This document shows, in pieces, positions 1 to 10,675 of a stretch of 64,000 nt of DNA. The first letter of the stretch is position 1, and each line of letters starts with the position of its first letter. Made by a program: the position numbers and the translations under genes. The stretch covers positions 124,001 to 188,000 of the forward strand of contig NZ_JAAZQQ010000007.1 of assembly GCF_012395815.1 (NCBI RefSeq), given 5' to 3'. The notes under the pieces were generated by a model. It was not told the DNA's origin. It did not search any database and was given only the letters and a program-made list of their open reading frames with translations. Origin of the DNA: Roseicyclus persicicus (GTDB lineage Bacteria; Pseudomonadota; Alphaproteobacteria; Rhodobacterales; Rhodobacteraceae).

Positions 1-156
1 GCCTGGCGGATGACGCGGCGGCCGGCGGGGGCCAAGACCGGCGCCTTCGTGGCGGTGGTGCCCAGCGTCTCGCCCGCCACGGTGGCGGCCGCCGCCATCG
101 AGGCGTCGGTGCGCGACCGGGCCGAACCGGGCGACGAGGCGGTGGCGAAGGGCTGA
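1..156 (+). CDS. C-terminal fragment of an unidentified protein
   Basis: An open frame enters from the left edge and ends at TGA 154-156, giving the last 51 residues of a protein. The fragment is Ala/Val rich in its middle (FVAVVPSVSPATVAAAAIE) with a charged tail. I do not recognise a family from it. It lies 20 bp upstream of the DUF924 gene on the same strand, so the two could be co-transcribed. The composition matches its neighbours, which supports a real coding tail, but nothing can be said about function. Confidence 0.45.
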   Translation, partial: AWRMTRRPAGAKTGAFVAVVPSVSPATVAAAAIEASVRDRAEPGDEAVAKG

Positions 157-176
157 GAACAGGGGGAAGCCGGGCG

Positions 177-764
177 ATGAGGACGGCCAAGACGAACCGG
201 GCGGGCGAGGTCCTGACCTTCTGGGAGGAGGCGGGCCCGGCGACGTGGTACGCCAAGGACGAGCTGTTCGACCGCACCATCCGCGACCGCTTCGGCGCGC
301 TTTGGGAAACCGCCTGCGACGGGGCCTGCGACCACTGGGCGATGGGGCCGCGCGGCGCGCTGGCCCTGATCGTGCTGCTCGACCAGTTCCCGCGCAACAT
401 GTTCCGCGACAGCCCGCGCGCCTTCGCCTCGGACGCCCGCGCCCTGCGCTTTGCCAGCACCGCGGTTCTGCACGGCTGGGACCTGCGGGTGGCGGGGCCG
501 CTGCGGCAGTTCGTCTACATGCCCTTCATGCATTCCGAGCGGCTGACCGACCAGGACCGGTCGGTGCGGCTGTTCAAGGCGCGGATGGCCGAGGGCGACA
601 ACCTGCTGCACGCCCGCGTCCACCGCGAGATCATCCGCCGCTTCGGCCGCTTTCCCTACCGCAACGCGGCGCTGGGGCGGGTGTCGACGCCCGAGGAACA
701 GGCGTTCCTGACCGGCGCGGGCTACGGCGGCATCCTGCGCGAGCTGGAGCCGGCGGCGGCCTGA
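177..764 (+). CDS. DUF924 family protein
   Basis: The product is a 195-residue soluble protein without a signal peptide. It carries the typical DUF924 elements: an N-terminal FWEEAG near residue 15, a central LLDQFPRNMFR block near residue 64, and YMPFMHSE near residue 118. The family is helical and TPR-like, with no firm biochemical role. A Shine-Dalgarno run GGGGGAAG at 162-169 sits 7 bp before the ATG and supports this start. It is followed by a hairpin and then lpd. The length is usual for the family. Identification as DUF924 is firm; the cellular role is unknown. Confidence 0.9.
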   Translation: MRTAKTNRAGEVLTFWEEAGPATWYAKDELFDRTIRDRFGALWETACDGACDHWAMGPRGALALIVLLDQFPRNMFRDSPRAFASDARALRFASTAVLHGWDLRVAGPLRQFVYMPFMHSERLTDQDRSVRLFKARMAEGDNLLHARVHREIIRRFGRFPYRNAALGRVSTPEEQAFLTGAGYGGILRELEPAAA

Positions 765-773
765 GTCGACGGA

Positions 774-817
774 GAACCGCGGTTTTCTTGGGCGCGAAAC
801 CGCGGTGCCGCGGTTCC
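774..817 (+). other. Hairpin region with three CCGCGG cores between DUF924 gene and lpd
   Basis: Positions 776-787 (ACCGCGGTTTTC) can pair with 796-806 (GAAACCGCGGT) across a short loop, with one bulged base. A third copy of the core (GCCGCGGTTCC) follows at 807-817, so alternative pairings are possible. There is no clear U-run, so this is not a textbook intrinsic terminator. The rest of 765-956 holds no gene. AT-richer sequence just upstream of lpd (around 917-937) is the likely lpd promoter zone, but I cannot define the boxes. Confidence 0.35.
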
Positions 818-956
818 GTCTTGCCGAAGCCACACGCCCCCGCGCCGGCGGCCAGCCCTGCGCCCCGCGCAAACCCGCCTGCGACCCAACGGCAATTGTC
901 CGCGCGCCCGGAAATCGTTTAACGTTGAACAAATGATTTCCGGAGGAGAACGACCC

Positions 957-2351
957 GTGGCATCCCAGAGTTTCGACGTCATCGTGATCGGTGCCGGCCC
1001 CGGCGGCTATGTCGCCGCCATCCGCGCCAGCCAGCTGGGCCTCAAGACGGCCATCGTCGAACGCGAGCACATGGGCGGCATCTGCCTGAACTGGGGCTGC
1101 ATCCCCACCAAGGCGATGCTGCGGTCGTCCGAGGTTTTCCACCTGATGCACCGCGCCAAGGATTTCGGGCTCAAGGCCGAGAACATCTCCTACGACCTCG
1201 ACGCGGTGGTGAAGCGGTCGCGCGGCGTGGCCAAGCAGCTGAACTCGGGCGTCGGCCACCTGATGAAGAAGAACAAGGTCACCGTCCTGATGGGCGAGGC
1301 GACCATCCCCGCCAAGGGCCGCGTCACGGTCAAGACCGACAAGGGCACCGAGGATCTGACCGCGCCCCACATCATCCTGGCCACCGGCGCCCGCGCGCGC
1401 GAACTGCCGGGGCTCGAGGCCGACGGCAAGCGGGTCTGGACCTACAAGCACGCGCTGGTCCCGCCGCACATGCCCAAGAAGCTGCTGGTGATCGGCTCGG
1501 GCGCCATCGGGATCGAGTTCGCCAGCTTCTACAACACGCTCGGCGCCGACACGACCGTGGTCGAGGTGATGGACCGCATCCTGCCCGTCGAGGACGCCGA
1601 GATCAGCGCCTTCGCCAAGAAGTCCTTCGAGAAGCAGGGGATGAAGATCATCCAGAAGGGCACGGTCAAGAAGCTCGACCGCGCGGCCGACAAGGTCACG
1701 GCCCACATCGAGGTGGGCGGCAAGACCGAAACGCATGAGTTCGACACCGTGATCTCGGCCGTCGGCATCGTCGGCAACGTGGAGAACCTCGGGCTCGAGG
1801 CGCTCGGCGTGAAGATCGACCGCACCCACGTCGTGACCGACGACCACTGCCGCACCGGGGTCGAGGGGCTGTACGCCATCGGCGACGTCGCCGGCGCGCC
1901 GTGGCTGGCGCACAAGGCGTCGCACGAGGGCGTCATGGTCGCCGAGATGATCGCGGGCCGCCCCGTGCACCCGATCAAGGCCACCTCCATCCCCGGCTGC
2001 ACCTACTGCCACCCGCAGGTGGCGAGCGTCGGTCTGACCGAGGCCAAGGCCAAGGAGCTGGGCCACGAGGTCCGCGTCGGCCGCTTCCCCTTCATCGGCA
2101 ACGGCAAGGCCATCGCGCTGGGCGAGCCCGAGGGGCTGGTGAAGACGGTGTTCGACGCCAGGACGGGCGAGCTTCTGGGCGCGCACATGATCGGCGCGGA
2201 AGTCACCGAGATGATCCAGGGCTACACGTTGGGCAAGCAGCTGGAGACCACCGAGGAGGACCTGATGCACACGGTCTTCCCGCACCCGACCCTGTCCGAG
2301 ATGATGCACGAAAGCGTGCTCGACGCCTACGGCCGCGTCATTCACATCTGA
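957..2351 (+). CDS. lpd: Dihydrolipoamide dehydrogenase (E3)
   Basis: E3 flavoprotein that reoxidises the lipoyl groups of 2-oxoacid dehydrogenase complexes (and of glycine cleavage), passing electrons to NAD+. The 464-residue product has an N-terminal FAD Rossmann motif (GAGPGG, residues 12-17), the redox-active disulfide Cys43/Cys48 in GGICLNWGC, an NAD-binding GSGAIGIEF motif near residue 180, and the C-terminal HPTLSEMMHE His-Glu pair. I chose GTG at 957 because GGAGGA at 942-947 is correctly spaced. The in-frame ATG at 933 overlaps that site and would add eight atypical residues. A strong terminator follows. No E1/E2 genes are visible here; lipA at 25.3 kb makes the cofactor of the same complexes. 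Confidence 0.97.
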   Translation: MASQSFDVIVIGAGPGGYVAAIRASQLGLKTAIVEREHMGGICLNWGCIPTKAMLRSSEVFHLMHRAKDFGLKAENISYDLDAVVKRSRGVAKQLNSGVGHLMKKNKVTVLMGEATIPAKGRVTVKTDKGTEDLTAPHIILATGARARELPGLEADGKRVWTYKHALVPPHMPKKLLVIGSGAIGIEFASFYNTLGADTTVVEVMDRILPVEDAEISAFAKKSFEKQGMKIIQKGTVKKLDRAADKVTAHIEVGGKTETHEFDTVISAVGIVGNVENLGLEALGVKIDRTHVVTDDHCRTGVEGLYAIGDVAGAPWLAHKASHEGVMVAEMIAGRPVHPIKATSIPGCTYCHPQVASVGLTEAKAKELGHEVRVGRFPFIGNGKAIALGEPEGLVKTVFDARTGELLGAHMIGAEVTEMIQGYTLGKQLETTEEDLMHTVFPHPTLSEMMHESVLDAYGRVIHI

Positions 2352-2370
2352 CCCGGACGCCAGGGCAAAG

Positions 2371-2400
2371 GGGGCGGTCCCGCCGGGGCCGCCCCTTTTT
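2371..2400 (+). terminator. Rho-independent terminator after lpd
   Basis: GGGGCGG (2371-2377) pairs perfectly with CCGCCCC (2389-2395) around an 11-nt loop, and TTTTT follows at 2396-2400. It lies 20 bp after the lpd stop and 6 bp beyond the stop of the convergent VWA gene. On the minus strand the stem is followed by CTTTG, so it may also help end that transcript. Confidence 0.85.
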
Positions 2401-2405
2401 CGTGC

Positions 2406-5400
2406 CTACTCCAGCGTGATCGGCACCTCGGCGATGGCCGAGTAGTCGGTGCCGAGGAAGTAGCGGATCGCGTAGGCGCCGGGCGTCTCGGGCAGGGTCA
2501 GCTGGGCGGGGTTGCCGTCGCGGGTGTAGGTGTAGGCCACCCAGCCGCCGTCCGATCCGTCGGCCAGCCCGATCCCGAGGAAATCGCCGTCGTAGCCCGG
2601 CCCGGTCCAGCCCACCTCGATCGTCGATCCCGCCGCCGCACGGGCGGGCGCCGTGATCGTGGCGCCGACCGCCGTCACCGTGATCGGCGTCTGGGCGATG
2701 GCGGTGTAGTCCTGCCCGACGATGTAGCGGATCAGGTAGTCGCCGGGTTCGGTCGGCATCTCCAGGCGCAGCGGGTTGCCCTCGCGGGTGTAGGTGTAGG
2801 TCTCCCACTGGGCGCCGTCGGTCGCGTCCACCCGGCCGACGCCGAGGAAGTCGCCGTCATAGCCCGGCCCGGTCCAGCCCACCTCGACCATGGCCCCCGC
2901 CACCGCGCTGGCCGGCGCGGTGATCGACGCGCCCACGGCGGTGACGGTGATCGGCACCTGCGCCAGCGGCGTTGCGTCCTGGTTCAGGAAGTAGGTGATC
3001 AGGTAGTCGCCGGGCGTGACCGGCACCGCCAGCCGCAGGGGGCTGCCGTCGCGGGTGTAGGTGTAGTTCTCCCAGCGCCGGCCGCCCTCAGCCCCGACGA
3101 GCCCGATGCCGATGTAGTCCTGCGGCGCGTCCGGGCCGGTCCAGCCGACCTCGATGGTCGATCCGGCCACGGCGGTCGCGGGCGCGGTCAGGCTGGCGCT
3201 GGCCGCGGTCACGGTGATCGGCAGCTCGGCGATGACCGTGTTGTCCTGGTTCACGACGTAGCGGATCACGTAGTCGCCGGGGGCGGGGGGCACCTCCAGC
3301 CGCAGGGGGTTGCCCTCGCGGGTGTAGGTGTAGTTGTCCCAGCGGTCGGACCGTTCCGCGGTGGCCAGCCCGATGCCGATGAAATCCTGCGGGTAGCCGG
3401 GGCCGGTCCAGCCCACCTCGATGGTCGAACCCGCCGCCGCCGTCGCCGGCCCGGTCAGGGTGGCGGTGACCGGGGTCACGGTGATCGGCAGCTCGGCGAT
3501 GACGGTCTGGTCCTGGTTCGCGATGTAGCGGATCAGGTAGTCGCCGGGCGTCACCGGCACCTCGAGCAGCAGGGGGTTGCCCTCGCGGGTGTAGGTGTAG
3601 TTTTCCCAGCGGTCCGAGCGTTCGGCCGTGGTCAGCCCGATGCCGATGTAGTCCTGCCGGTAGTCGGGGCCGGTCCAGCCGACCTCGATGGTGGACCCGG
3701 CCACGGCGGTGGCAGGCGCGGTCAGGGTGGCGCTGACCGGCGTCACGGTGATCGGCACCTCGGCCAGCACCTCGGCCCCGTCCGACGAGAAGTAGCGGAT
3801 CAGGTGCGGCCCGGGCTGCATCGGCATTTCCAGCATCAGGGGCGAGGGCTCGCGGGTGTAGGTGTAGTTGTCCCAGCGCGCCGACCCGGTGGCCTCCGGG
3901 GTGCCGACGCCGATGTAGTCGCGCGGGTCGCCCGGGCCGGTCCAGCCGACCTCGATGGTGGCGCCGGCCACGGCGGTGGCGGGGGCGGTCAGGCTGGCCG
4001 CCGGCAGCGGCGCCTCGAACACCAGCACGATCTCGCGCGGCTGGTCGACGATGACGAAGTCGGCCGCCTGTTCCACCTCGCGCGCGGTCCAGTAGCCGGT
4101 GACACGGTAGGCGCCGCGGGTCAGTGCGACCTGCGCCGGGTTGGCCGGCGCGATCTCGCCCGCGGGGGCCAGCGGCGTCACCTCCCACAGCACCGGGTCG
4201 GTGATGAGCGGCCCGTCGGCGCTGTCGAGCCGCGCGGTGAAGGTCACGTCGACCAGCAGCGCGGGCAGCGGGATCACCACCTCCTGCGGCTGGCCCGAGA
4301 CGACCGTGAAGCGCGCCTCATGCGTCGTGCCCTGCGCCACGCGCAGCACGCTGAGCCGGTAGTCGCCGGGCAGGAGCTGCACGTTGCCGCCGGGCGCCTG
4401 CACGGGGCCCAGCAGCACGTTGCCCGCGGCATCCGTCAGGGTCCAGTCGAGGGGCGAGGCGGGCACCGACATGTCGGGCTCCACCCGCGCGGTGAAGGTG
4501 ACGGGCACCGTCTCCACGATCTCTGGCATCGGCACGACGACCGGGGCGATCCCGCCCGGCACGACGGTGAAGCCGGCCTGGTAGGGCACCGGCCCCGCGG
4601 GTTCGGCCCGCGTCGCGCGGGCGATGTAGGCGCCTGGCAGGAGGTCGGCGGCGATGGCCGCGCCCTGCGTGCCGTCGGACAGGACGGCGCCGTCGGCGGT
4701 CAGGATGGTCCAGGTCACGGGCCGGGTCGGCGGGGTGTTGCCGGGCACCACCACGGCCTGCAGCTGCACCGACACCGGGGCAGGGGCCTGCACCACCTGC
4801 TGCAGCGCGCTGGACAGTTCGGCGGCGTTGTCGGCGGTCAGGAACAGCCCGCCGGTGCCCTCGGCGATGCACTGCATCTGCGCGCGCGCCTCGGGTTCCG
4901 AGGCGACGTCGAAGCCGATCACGTGGGCGGTGAAGGCGACGCCGGCCTCTTCCAGCGCGCGGGCCATGGCGCAGGGGTCGGGGTTGCAGTTCTCGATCCC
5001 GTCCGACACCAGGATGACGGTCGCCGCCTCCTCGGTGTAGCGCAGCGACTGCGCCGCGGCGACGACGGCGTCGGTCATCGGCGTGCGGCCGCGGGGGTTG
5101 ATGCTGTTCACCGCCTCGAGGATCCGGTCCTGGGTGAAGGGGCCGGGGGCGACGATGGTCTCGATGTCGGTGCAGGACCCGCGCTCGCGGTGGCCGTAGA
5201 CCGTCAGGCCCAGCGACGCGTCGTCGGGCAGGTCGGCCAGCAGCTCGGCGATCACCTCGCGGGCGATGACGACCTTGTTCACCCCGTCGATCTGCCCCCA
5301 CATCGAGCCCGAGGCGTCGAGCACGAGAATGGTGTTCGGCCGGTCGCCCTGCTGCGCCAGCGCGGCCAGCGGCAGCAGGAGGAGGGAAAGAAGGGCGATC

Positions 5401-5414
5401 AGAAAGGCACGCAT
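2406..5414 (-). CDS. Secreted VWA-domain protein with nine predicted beta-sandwich units, six of them 89-residue repeats
   Basis: The protein is 1002 residues long. A cleavable signal peptide (hydrophobic stretch ending LAALAQ, about residues 1-20) is followed by a von Willebrand factor A domain, about residues 25-205, with the MIDAS motif DASGS and a downstream TPMTD loop. About residues 216-472 hold three loosely related beta-sandwich-like units (pattern LPGDYRL...FTVV). Residues 473-1002 are six head-to-tail 89-residue repeats with the core EVGWTGP...DYIGIG...NYTYTREGNPL...PGDYLIRY. The start at 5414 was chosen because it begins the signal peptide; the frame stays open far upstream but antisense to the MFS gene. 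VWA domains usually bind metal-dependent protein ligands; an extracellular or periplasmic binding/adhesion role is an inference. It converges on lpd. Confidence 0.85.
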   Translation of the reverse strand: MRAFLIALLSLLLLPLAALAQQGDRPNTILVLDASGSMWGQIDGVNKVVIAREVIAELLADLPDDASLGLTVYGHRERGSCTDIETIVAPGPFTQDRILEAVNSINPRGRTPMTDAVVAAAQSLRYTEEAATVILVSDGIENCNPDPCAMARALEEAGVAFTAHVIGFDVASEPEARAQMQCIAEGTGGLFLTADNAAELSSALQQVVQAPAPVSVQLQAVVVPGNTPPTRPVTWTILTADGAVLSDGTQGAAIAADLLPGAYIARATRAEPAGPVPYQAGFTVVPGGIAPVVVPMPEIVETVPVTFTARVEPDMSVPASPLDWTLTDAAGNVLLGPVQAPGGNVQLLPGDYRLSVLRVAQGTTHEARFTVVSGQPQEVVIPLPALLVDVTFTARLDSADGPLITDPVLWEVTPLAPAGEIAPANPAQVALTRGAYRVTGYWTAREVEQAADFVIVDQPREIVLVFEAPLPAASLTAPATAVAGATIEVGWTGPGDPRDYIGVGTPEATGSARWDNYTYTREPSPLMLEMPMQPGPHLIRYFSSDGAEVLAEVPITVTPVSATLTAPATAVAGSTIEVGWTGPDYRQDYIGIGLTTAERSDRWENYTYTREGNPLLLEVPVTPGDYLIRYIANQDQTVIAELPITVTPVTATLTGPATAAAGSTIEVGWTGPGYPQDFIGIGLATAERSDRWDNYTYTREGNPLRLEVPPAPGDYVIRYVVNQDNTVIAELPITVTAASASLTAPATAVAGSTIEVGWTGPDAPQDYIGIGLVGAEGGRRWENYTYTRDGSPLRLAVPVTPGDYLITYFLNQDATPLAQVPITVTAVGASITAPASAVAGAMVEVGWTGPGYDGDFLGVGRVDATDGAQWETYTYTREGNPLRLEMPTEPGDYLIRYIVGQDYTAIAQTPITVTAVGATITAPARAAAGSTIEVGWTGPGYDGDFLGIGLADGSDGGWVAYTYTRDGNPAQLTLPETPGAYAIRYFLGTDYSAIAEVPITLE
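2409..3998 (-). repeat. Six tandem 267-bp repeats in the VWA gene
   Basis: Repeat boundaries on the minus strand are about 3998-3732, 3731-3465, 3464-3198, 3197-2931, 2930-2664 and 2663-2409 (the last is 85 codons). Each begins with a variant of A-S/T-L-T-A-P-A and ends with PITVT. Conserved blocks are VGWTGP, DYIGIG or DFLGVG, YTYTR and IRY. Divergence is moderate, so these are old protein repeats rather than a recent expansion. Confidence 0.9.
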
Positions 5415-5561
5415 CGGGAATGGTCCTGTTGTTGTGACATCGGGACGGAGTCTGTCATCCGCCACGCTAGACCACTGCGCGCCGATCAAGAAGCAAGGAA
5501 TTCCGCCGGTTGGCGCCACGCCATGCTTGACCCCGGGGGGCCGCGCGGCGATGCAGGCGCC

Positions 5562-6698
5562 ATGGCGCGCGATCTTCCCCACCTGCCGGACCGGACCCCG
5601 TGGGCGTTGATCGGCGCGCTCTACGCCGCGGGCCTCGTGGCGGCGGGGCAGTTCGCCAAGGTCTCCCTCACGCTGCCGGCGCTGGCGCTGGCCTACCCGG
5701 ACGCGCCGGTCGCCTTCGCCGTGTCGGGCGTGGCGGTCATGGGCATCCTGTTCGGCGTCATGGCGGGCGGGATCACCGCCAGCCTCGGGCCGCGGCGGGC
5801 GATCCTGGCGGCGCTGGCCCTGTCGGCGCTGGCGGGGGCGGGGCAGGCGGTGCTGCCGCCCTTCGCGGCGCTGATGGCGCTGAGGGTGCTGGAGGGCGCG
5901 GGGCACCTGGTGCTTGTGGTGGCGATCCCGACGCTGATGGCCGGCCTCGCCGCGCCGCGCGACCGGGGGCTGGTCATGGGCATCTGGGCGACGTTCTTCG
6001 GCGTCGGCTTCGCGCTGGCGGCGCTGGTGGTGGGGCAGGACGCCGGCGTGGTCTACGGCACCCACGCGGGCCTCGCCGCGCTGCTGGGCCTGGTGTTGTG
6101 GCGGATGCTGCCGCCGCGGGTGGCCACGGCGCCCCGGCCCCTGCCGCGGCTGGCCGACCATGTCGCCATCTACCGCACCCCGCGCCTGTTCGCGCCCGCG
6201 CTGGGCCACGGCACCTACGCCTTCCTGTTCCTTGCGCTGGTCACCTTCCTGCCCGCCGCGCTGGGCGCGCCCTGGCTGGCGGCGGTGCTGCCGCTGGTGG
6301 GGCTGGCGGGGTCGCTGGCGGTGGGGCCGCTGACCCGGCTGGTGGCGCCGGGGGCGCTGGTCGCGGGGGGCTTTGCCGCCATGGCGGCGCTGTTCGCGGC
6401 GGCGCTGGTGCTGCCGGGGCTGGCCGTGCCGCTGGTGGTGGCGGGGATGCTGGTGTCGGGGGTCATCGCCGGCGGGGGCTTTGCCGCGGTGCCCTGGCTG
6501 AACGGCGCCGAGGCGGACCGGGCGCTGGCCAACGGCGCGCTGGCGCAGCTGGGCAACATCGGCACCTTCTCGGGCACGCCGGTGCTGGCCGCGCTGGGGG
6601 CGGGGGCGAGCCTGCCCATGGCCATCGCGGTGGGCGTTTTCGGGGCCGCGGCCACCGCGCTGGCCTATCGCGCCGCCGCGCGGGTGAATGTTCGCTGA
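5562..6698 (+). CDS. MFS transporter
   Basis: A 378-residue, very hydrophobic protein with about 11-12 predicted membrane segments. Its sequence resembles the CynX/NimT-like part of the major facilitator superfamily: GVMAGGITASLGPRRAILA after TM2 corresponds to the MFS loop 2-3 signature, and GIWATFFGVGFALA lies in the fourth to fifth segments. The substrate cannot be predicted. The start is uncertain: ATG 5562 is used, and an in-frame ATG at 5523 is possible; neither has a convincing ribosome site. It diverges from the VWA gene across about 150 bp. Its last codons contain the SOS box of uvrA, so uvrA is unlikely to depend on read-through from this gene alone. Confidence 0.8.
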   Translation: MARDLPHLPDRTPWALIGALYAAGLVAAGQFAKVSLTLPALALAYPDAPVAFAVSGVAVMGILFGVMAGGITASLGPRRAILAALALSALAGAGQAVLPPFAALMALRVLEGAGHLVLVVAIPTLMAGLAAPRDRGLVMGIWATFFGVGFALAALVVGQDAGVVYGTHAGLAALLGLVLWRMLPPRVATAPRPLPRLADHVAIYRTPRLFAPALGHGTYAFLFLALVTFLPAALGAPWLAAVLPLVGLAGSLAVGPLTRLVAPGALVAGGFAAMAALFAAALVLPGLAVPLVVAGMLVSGVIAGGGFAAVPWLNGAEADRALANGALAQLGNIGTFSGTPVLAALGAGASLPMAIAVGVFGAAATALAYRAAARVNVR

Positions 6699-6704
6699 AC
6701 GTTC
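6690..6704 (+). promoter_or_regulatory. SOS (LexA) box for uvrA
   Basis: The sequence GTTC (6690-6693), seven bases, GTTC (6701-6704) is a perfect match to the direct-repeat LexA operator GTTC-N7-GTTC established for Rhodobacter sphaeroides and other Alphaproteobacteria. It overlaps the stop codon of the MFS gene (6696-6698) and lies 70 bp before the uvrA ATG. A weak promoter (TTGGAG 6716-6721, 17 bp, TATCTG 6739-6744) can be placed directly downstream. The match plus the identity of the downstream gene make this a strong call. Confidence 0.85.
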
Positions 6705-6774
6705 TCACATTTTGGTTGGAGACTCGGCCGCGCTCCCCTATCTGTTGCCGAACCGTTAACCACAGGCCCTCCCC

Positions 6775-9684
<2,910 letters not shown>

Positions 9685-9738
9685 CGGGCGGCGCCGCCGC
9701 GCCCCCGACCCGGCGCCGCGCGGGCGGTTGCCGGGCTT

Positions 9739-9761
9739 GCGTATTTTCGGAAAGATGAAGG
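9739..9761 (+). repeat. 23-nt motif, copy 1 (GCGTATTT..GGAAAGATGAAGG)
   Basis: This AT-richer motif stands out in the uvrA-patatin gap. A second copy with two mismatches is at 49864-49886, also intergenic. It lies about 20 bp after a 9-bp-stem hairpin (9688-9696 with 9711-9719) that may end uvrA, and 27 bp before the patatin gene. I recall similar sequences near gene ends in other Rhodobacterales but cannot verify that here. Confidence 0.5.
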
Positions 9762-9788
9762 GCGGGGCGCGGCACGGGGGAGGCGGCG

Positions 9789-10673
9789 ATGGTGGGCAGG
9801 CCGAAGGTGGGGCTGGCGCTCGGCTCGGGCGGGGCGCGGGGCTGGGCGCATCTGGGCGTGTTGTCGGTGCTGGACGAGATCGGCGTGCGCCCCGGCTTCA
9901 TCGCGGGCAGTTCCATGGGCGCGCTGGTGGGCGCGGCCGAGGCGGGCGGCGCGCGGGCCGAGCTGGAGGCCTGGGCGCGCGGGCTGACGCAGGCGAGGTT
10001 CCTGCGGCTGATGGATTTCCGGTTCTCGGCCGGCGGGCTGGTGGCGGGGCGCGAGATCGCCTCGGTGCTGGGGGAGTGGGGGCTCGACGTCGGCATCGGC
10101 GCGCTTGACATTCCCTTCACCGCGGTCGCCACCGACCTGGAAACGGGCCGCGAGGTCTGGCTCGACGACGGGCCGCTCCTGCCGGCCGTGCGTGCCTCGG
10201 TCTCGATCCCCGGCCTGTTCTCGCCGCAGCACATCGACGGGCGCTGGCTGGTCGATGGCGGGCTGACGAACCCGGTGCCGGTCTCGGTGGCGCGGGCGCG
10301 GGGGGCGCGGGTGATCCTGGCGGTGAACCCCAATGCCAAGCCGTCGGGGCGGGTCTGGGTGCCGCAGCCGCCCGGGGCGGGCCTCTGGACGCGGCTGGCC
10401 GAGGCGCTGCCCGAGGCGCTGCGGCCCGAGGCGGCCGAGCCGGAGCCGACGCCCCAGGGCGCCGACGTGGTCGCGGCCTCGATCGACATGATGATGGAAT
10501 ACCTGCGCCGCACCCGCGCCGCCGCCGACCCGGCCGACGTGACGATCGAGATCAACCTGTCGGCGCTGTCGAGCCTGTCCTTCTTCGAGGCCGAGACCGC
10601 CATCGCCGCGGGCCGGGCGGCGGCCGAGGCCGCGCGGCCCCGGATCGAGGCGGCGCTGGAGGCCGTGGCCTGA
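9789..10673 (+). CDS. Patatin-like phospholipase family protein
   Basis: A 294-residue protein of the RssA/patatin family of Ser-Asp dyad lipid acyl hydrolases. The oxyanion region GSGGARGWAHLG (about residues 12-23), the nucleophile motif GSSMG (about 42-46) and the catalytic DGG (about 156-158) are all present, so the enzyme looks active. There is no signal peptide and no CBS or nucleotide-binding domain, so it is a compact cytoplasmic or membrane-associated form. It converges with the RND operon, its stop lying 2 bp from the RND permease stop. The substrate (phospholipid or acylglycerol) is inferred from the family only. Confidence 0.88.
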   Translation: MVGRPKVGLALGSGGARGWAHLGVLSVLDEIGVRPGFIAGSSMGALVGAAEAGGARAELEAWARGLTQARFLRLMDFRFSAGGLVAGREIASVLGEWGLDVGIGALDIPFTAVATDLETGREVWLDDGPLLPAVRASVSIPGLFSPQHIDGRWLVDGGLTNPVPVSVARARGARVILAVNPNAKPSGRVWVPQPPGAGLWTRLAEALPEALRPEAAEPEPTPQGADVVAASIDMMMEYLRRTRAAADPADVTIEINLSALSSLSFFEAETAIAAGRAAAEAARPRIEAALEAVA

Positions 10674-10675
10674 GC

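Noticed and set aside
2409-3998. Regular repeats that might be a CRISPR array
   Set aside because: The unit is 267 bp, in frame, and encodes a conserved 89-residue domain; there is no short repeat with unique spacers.
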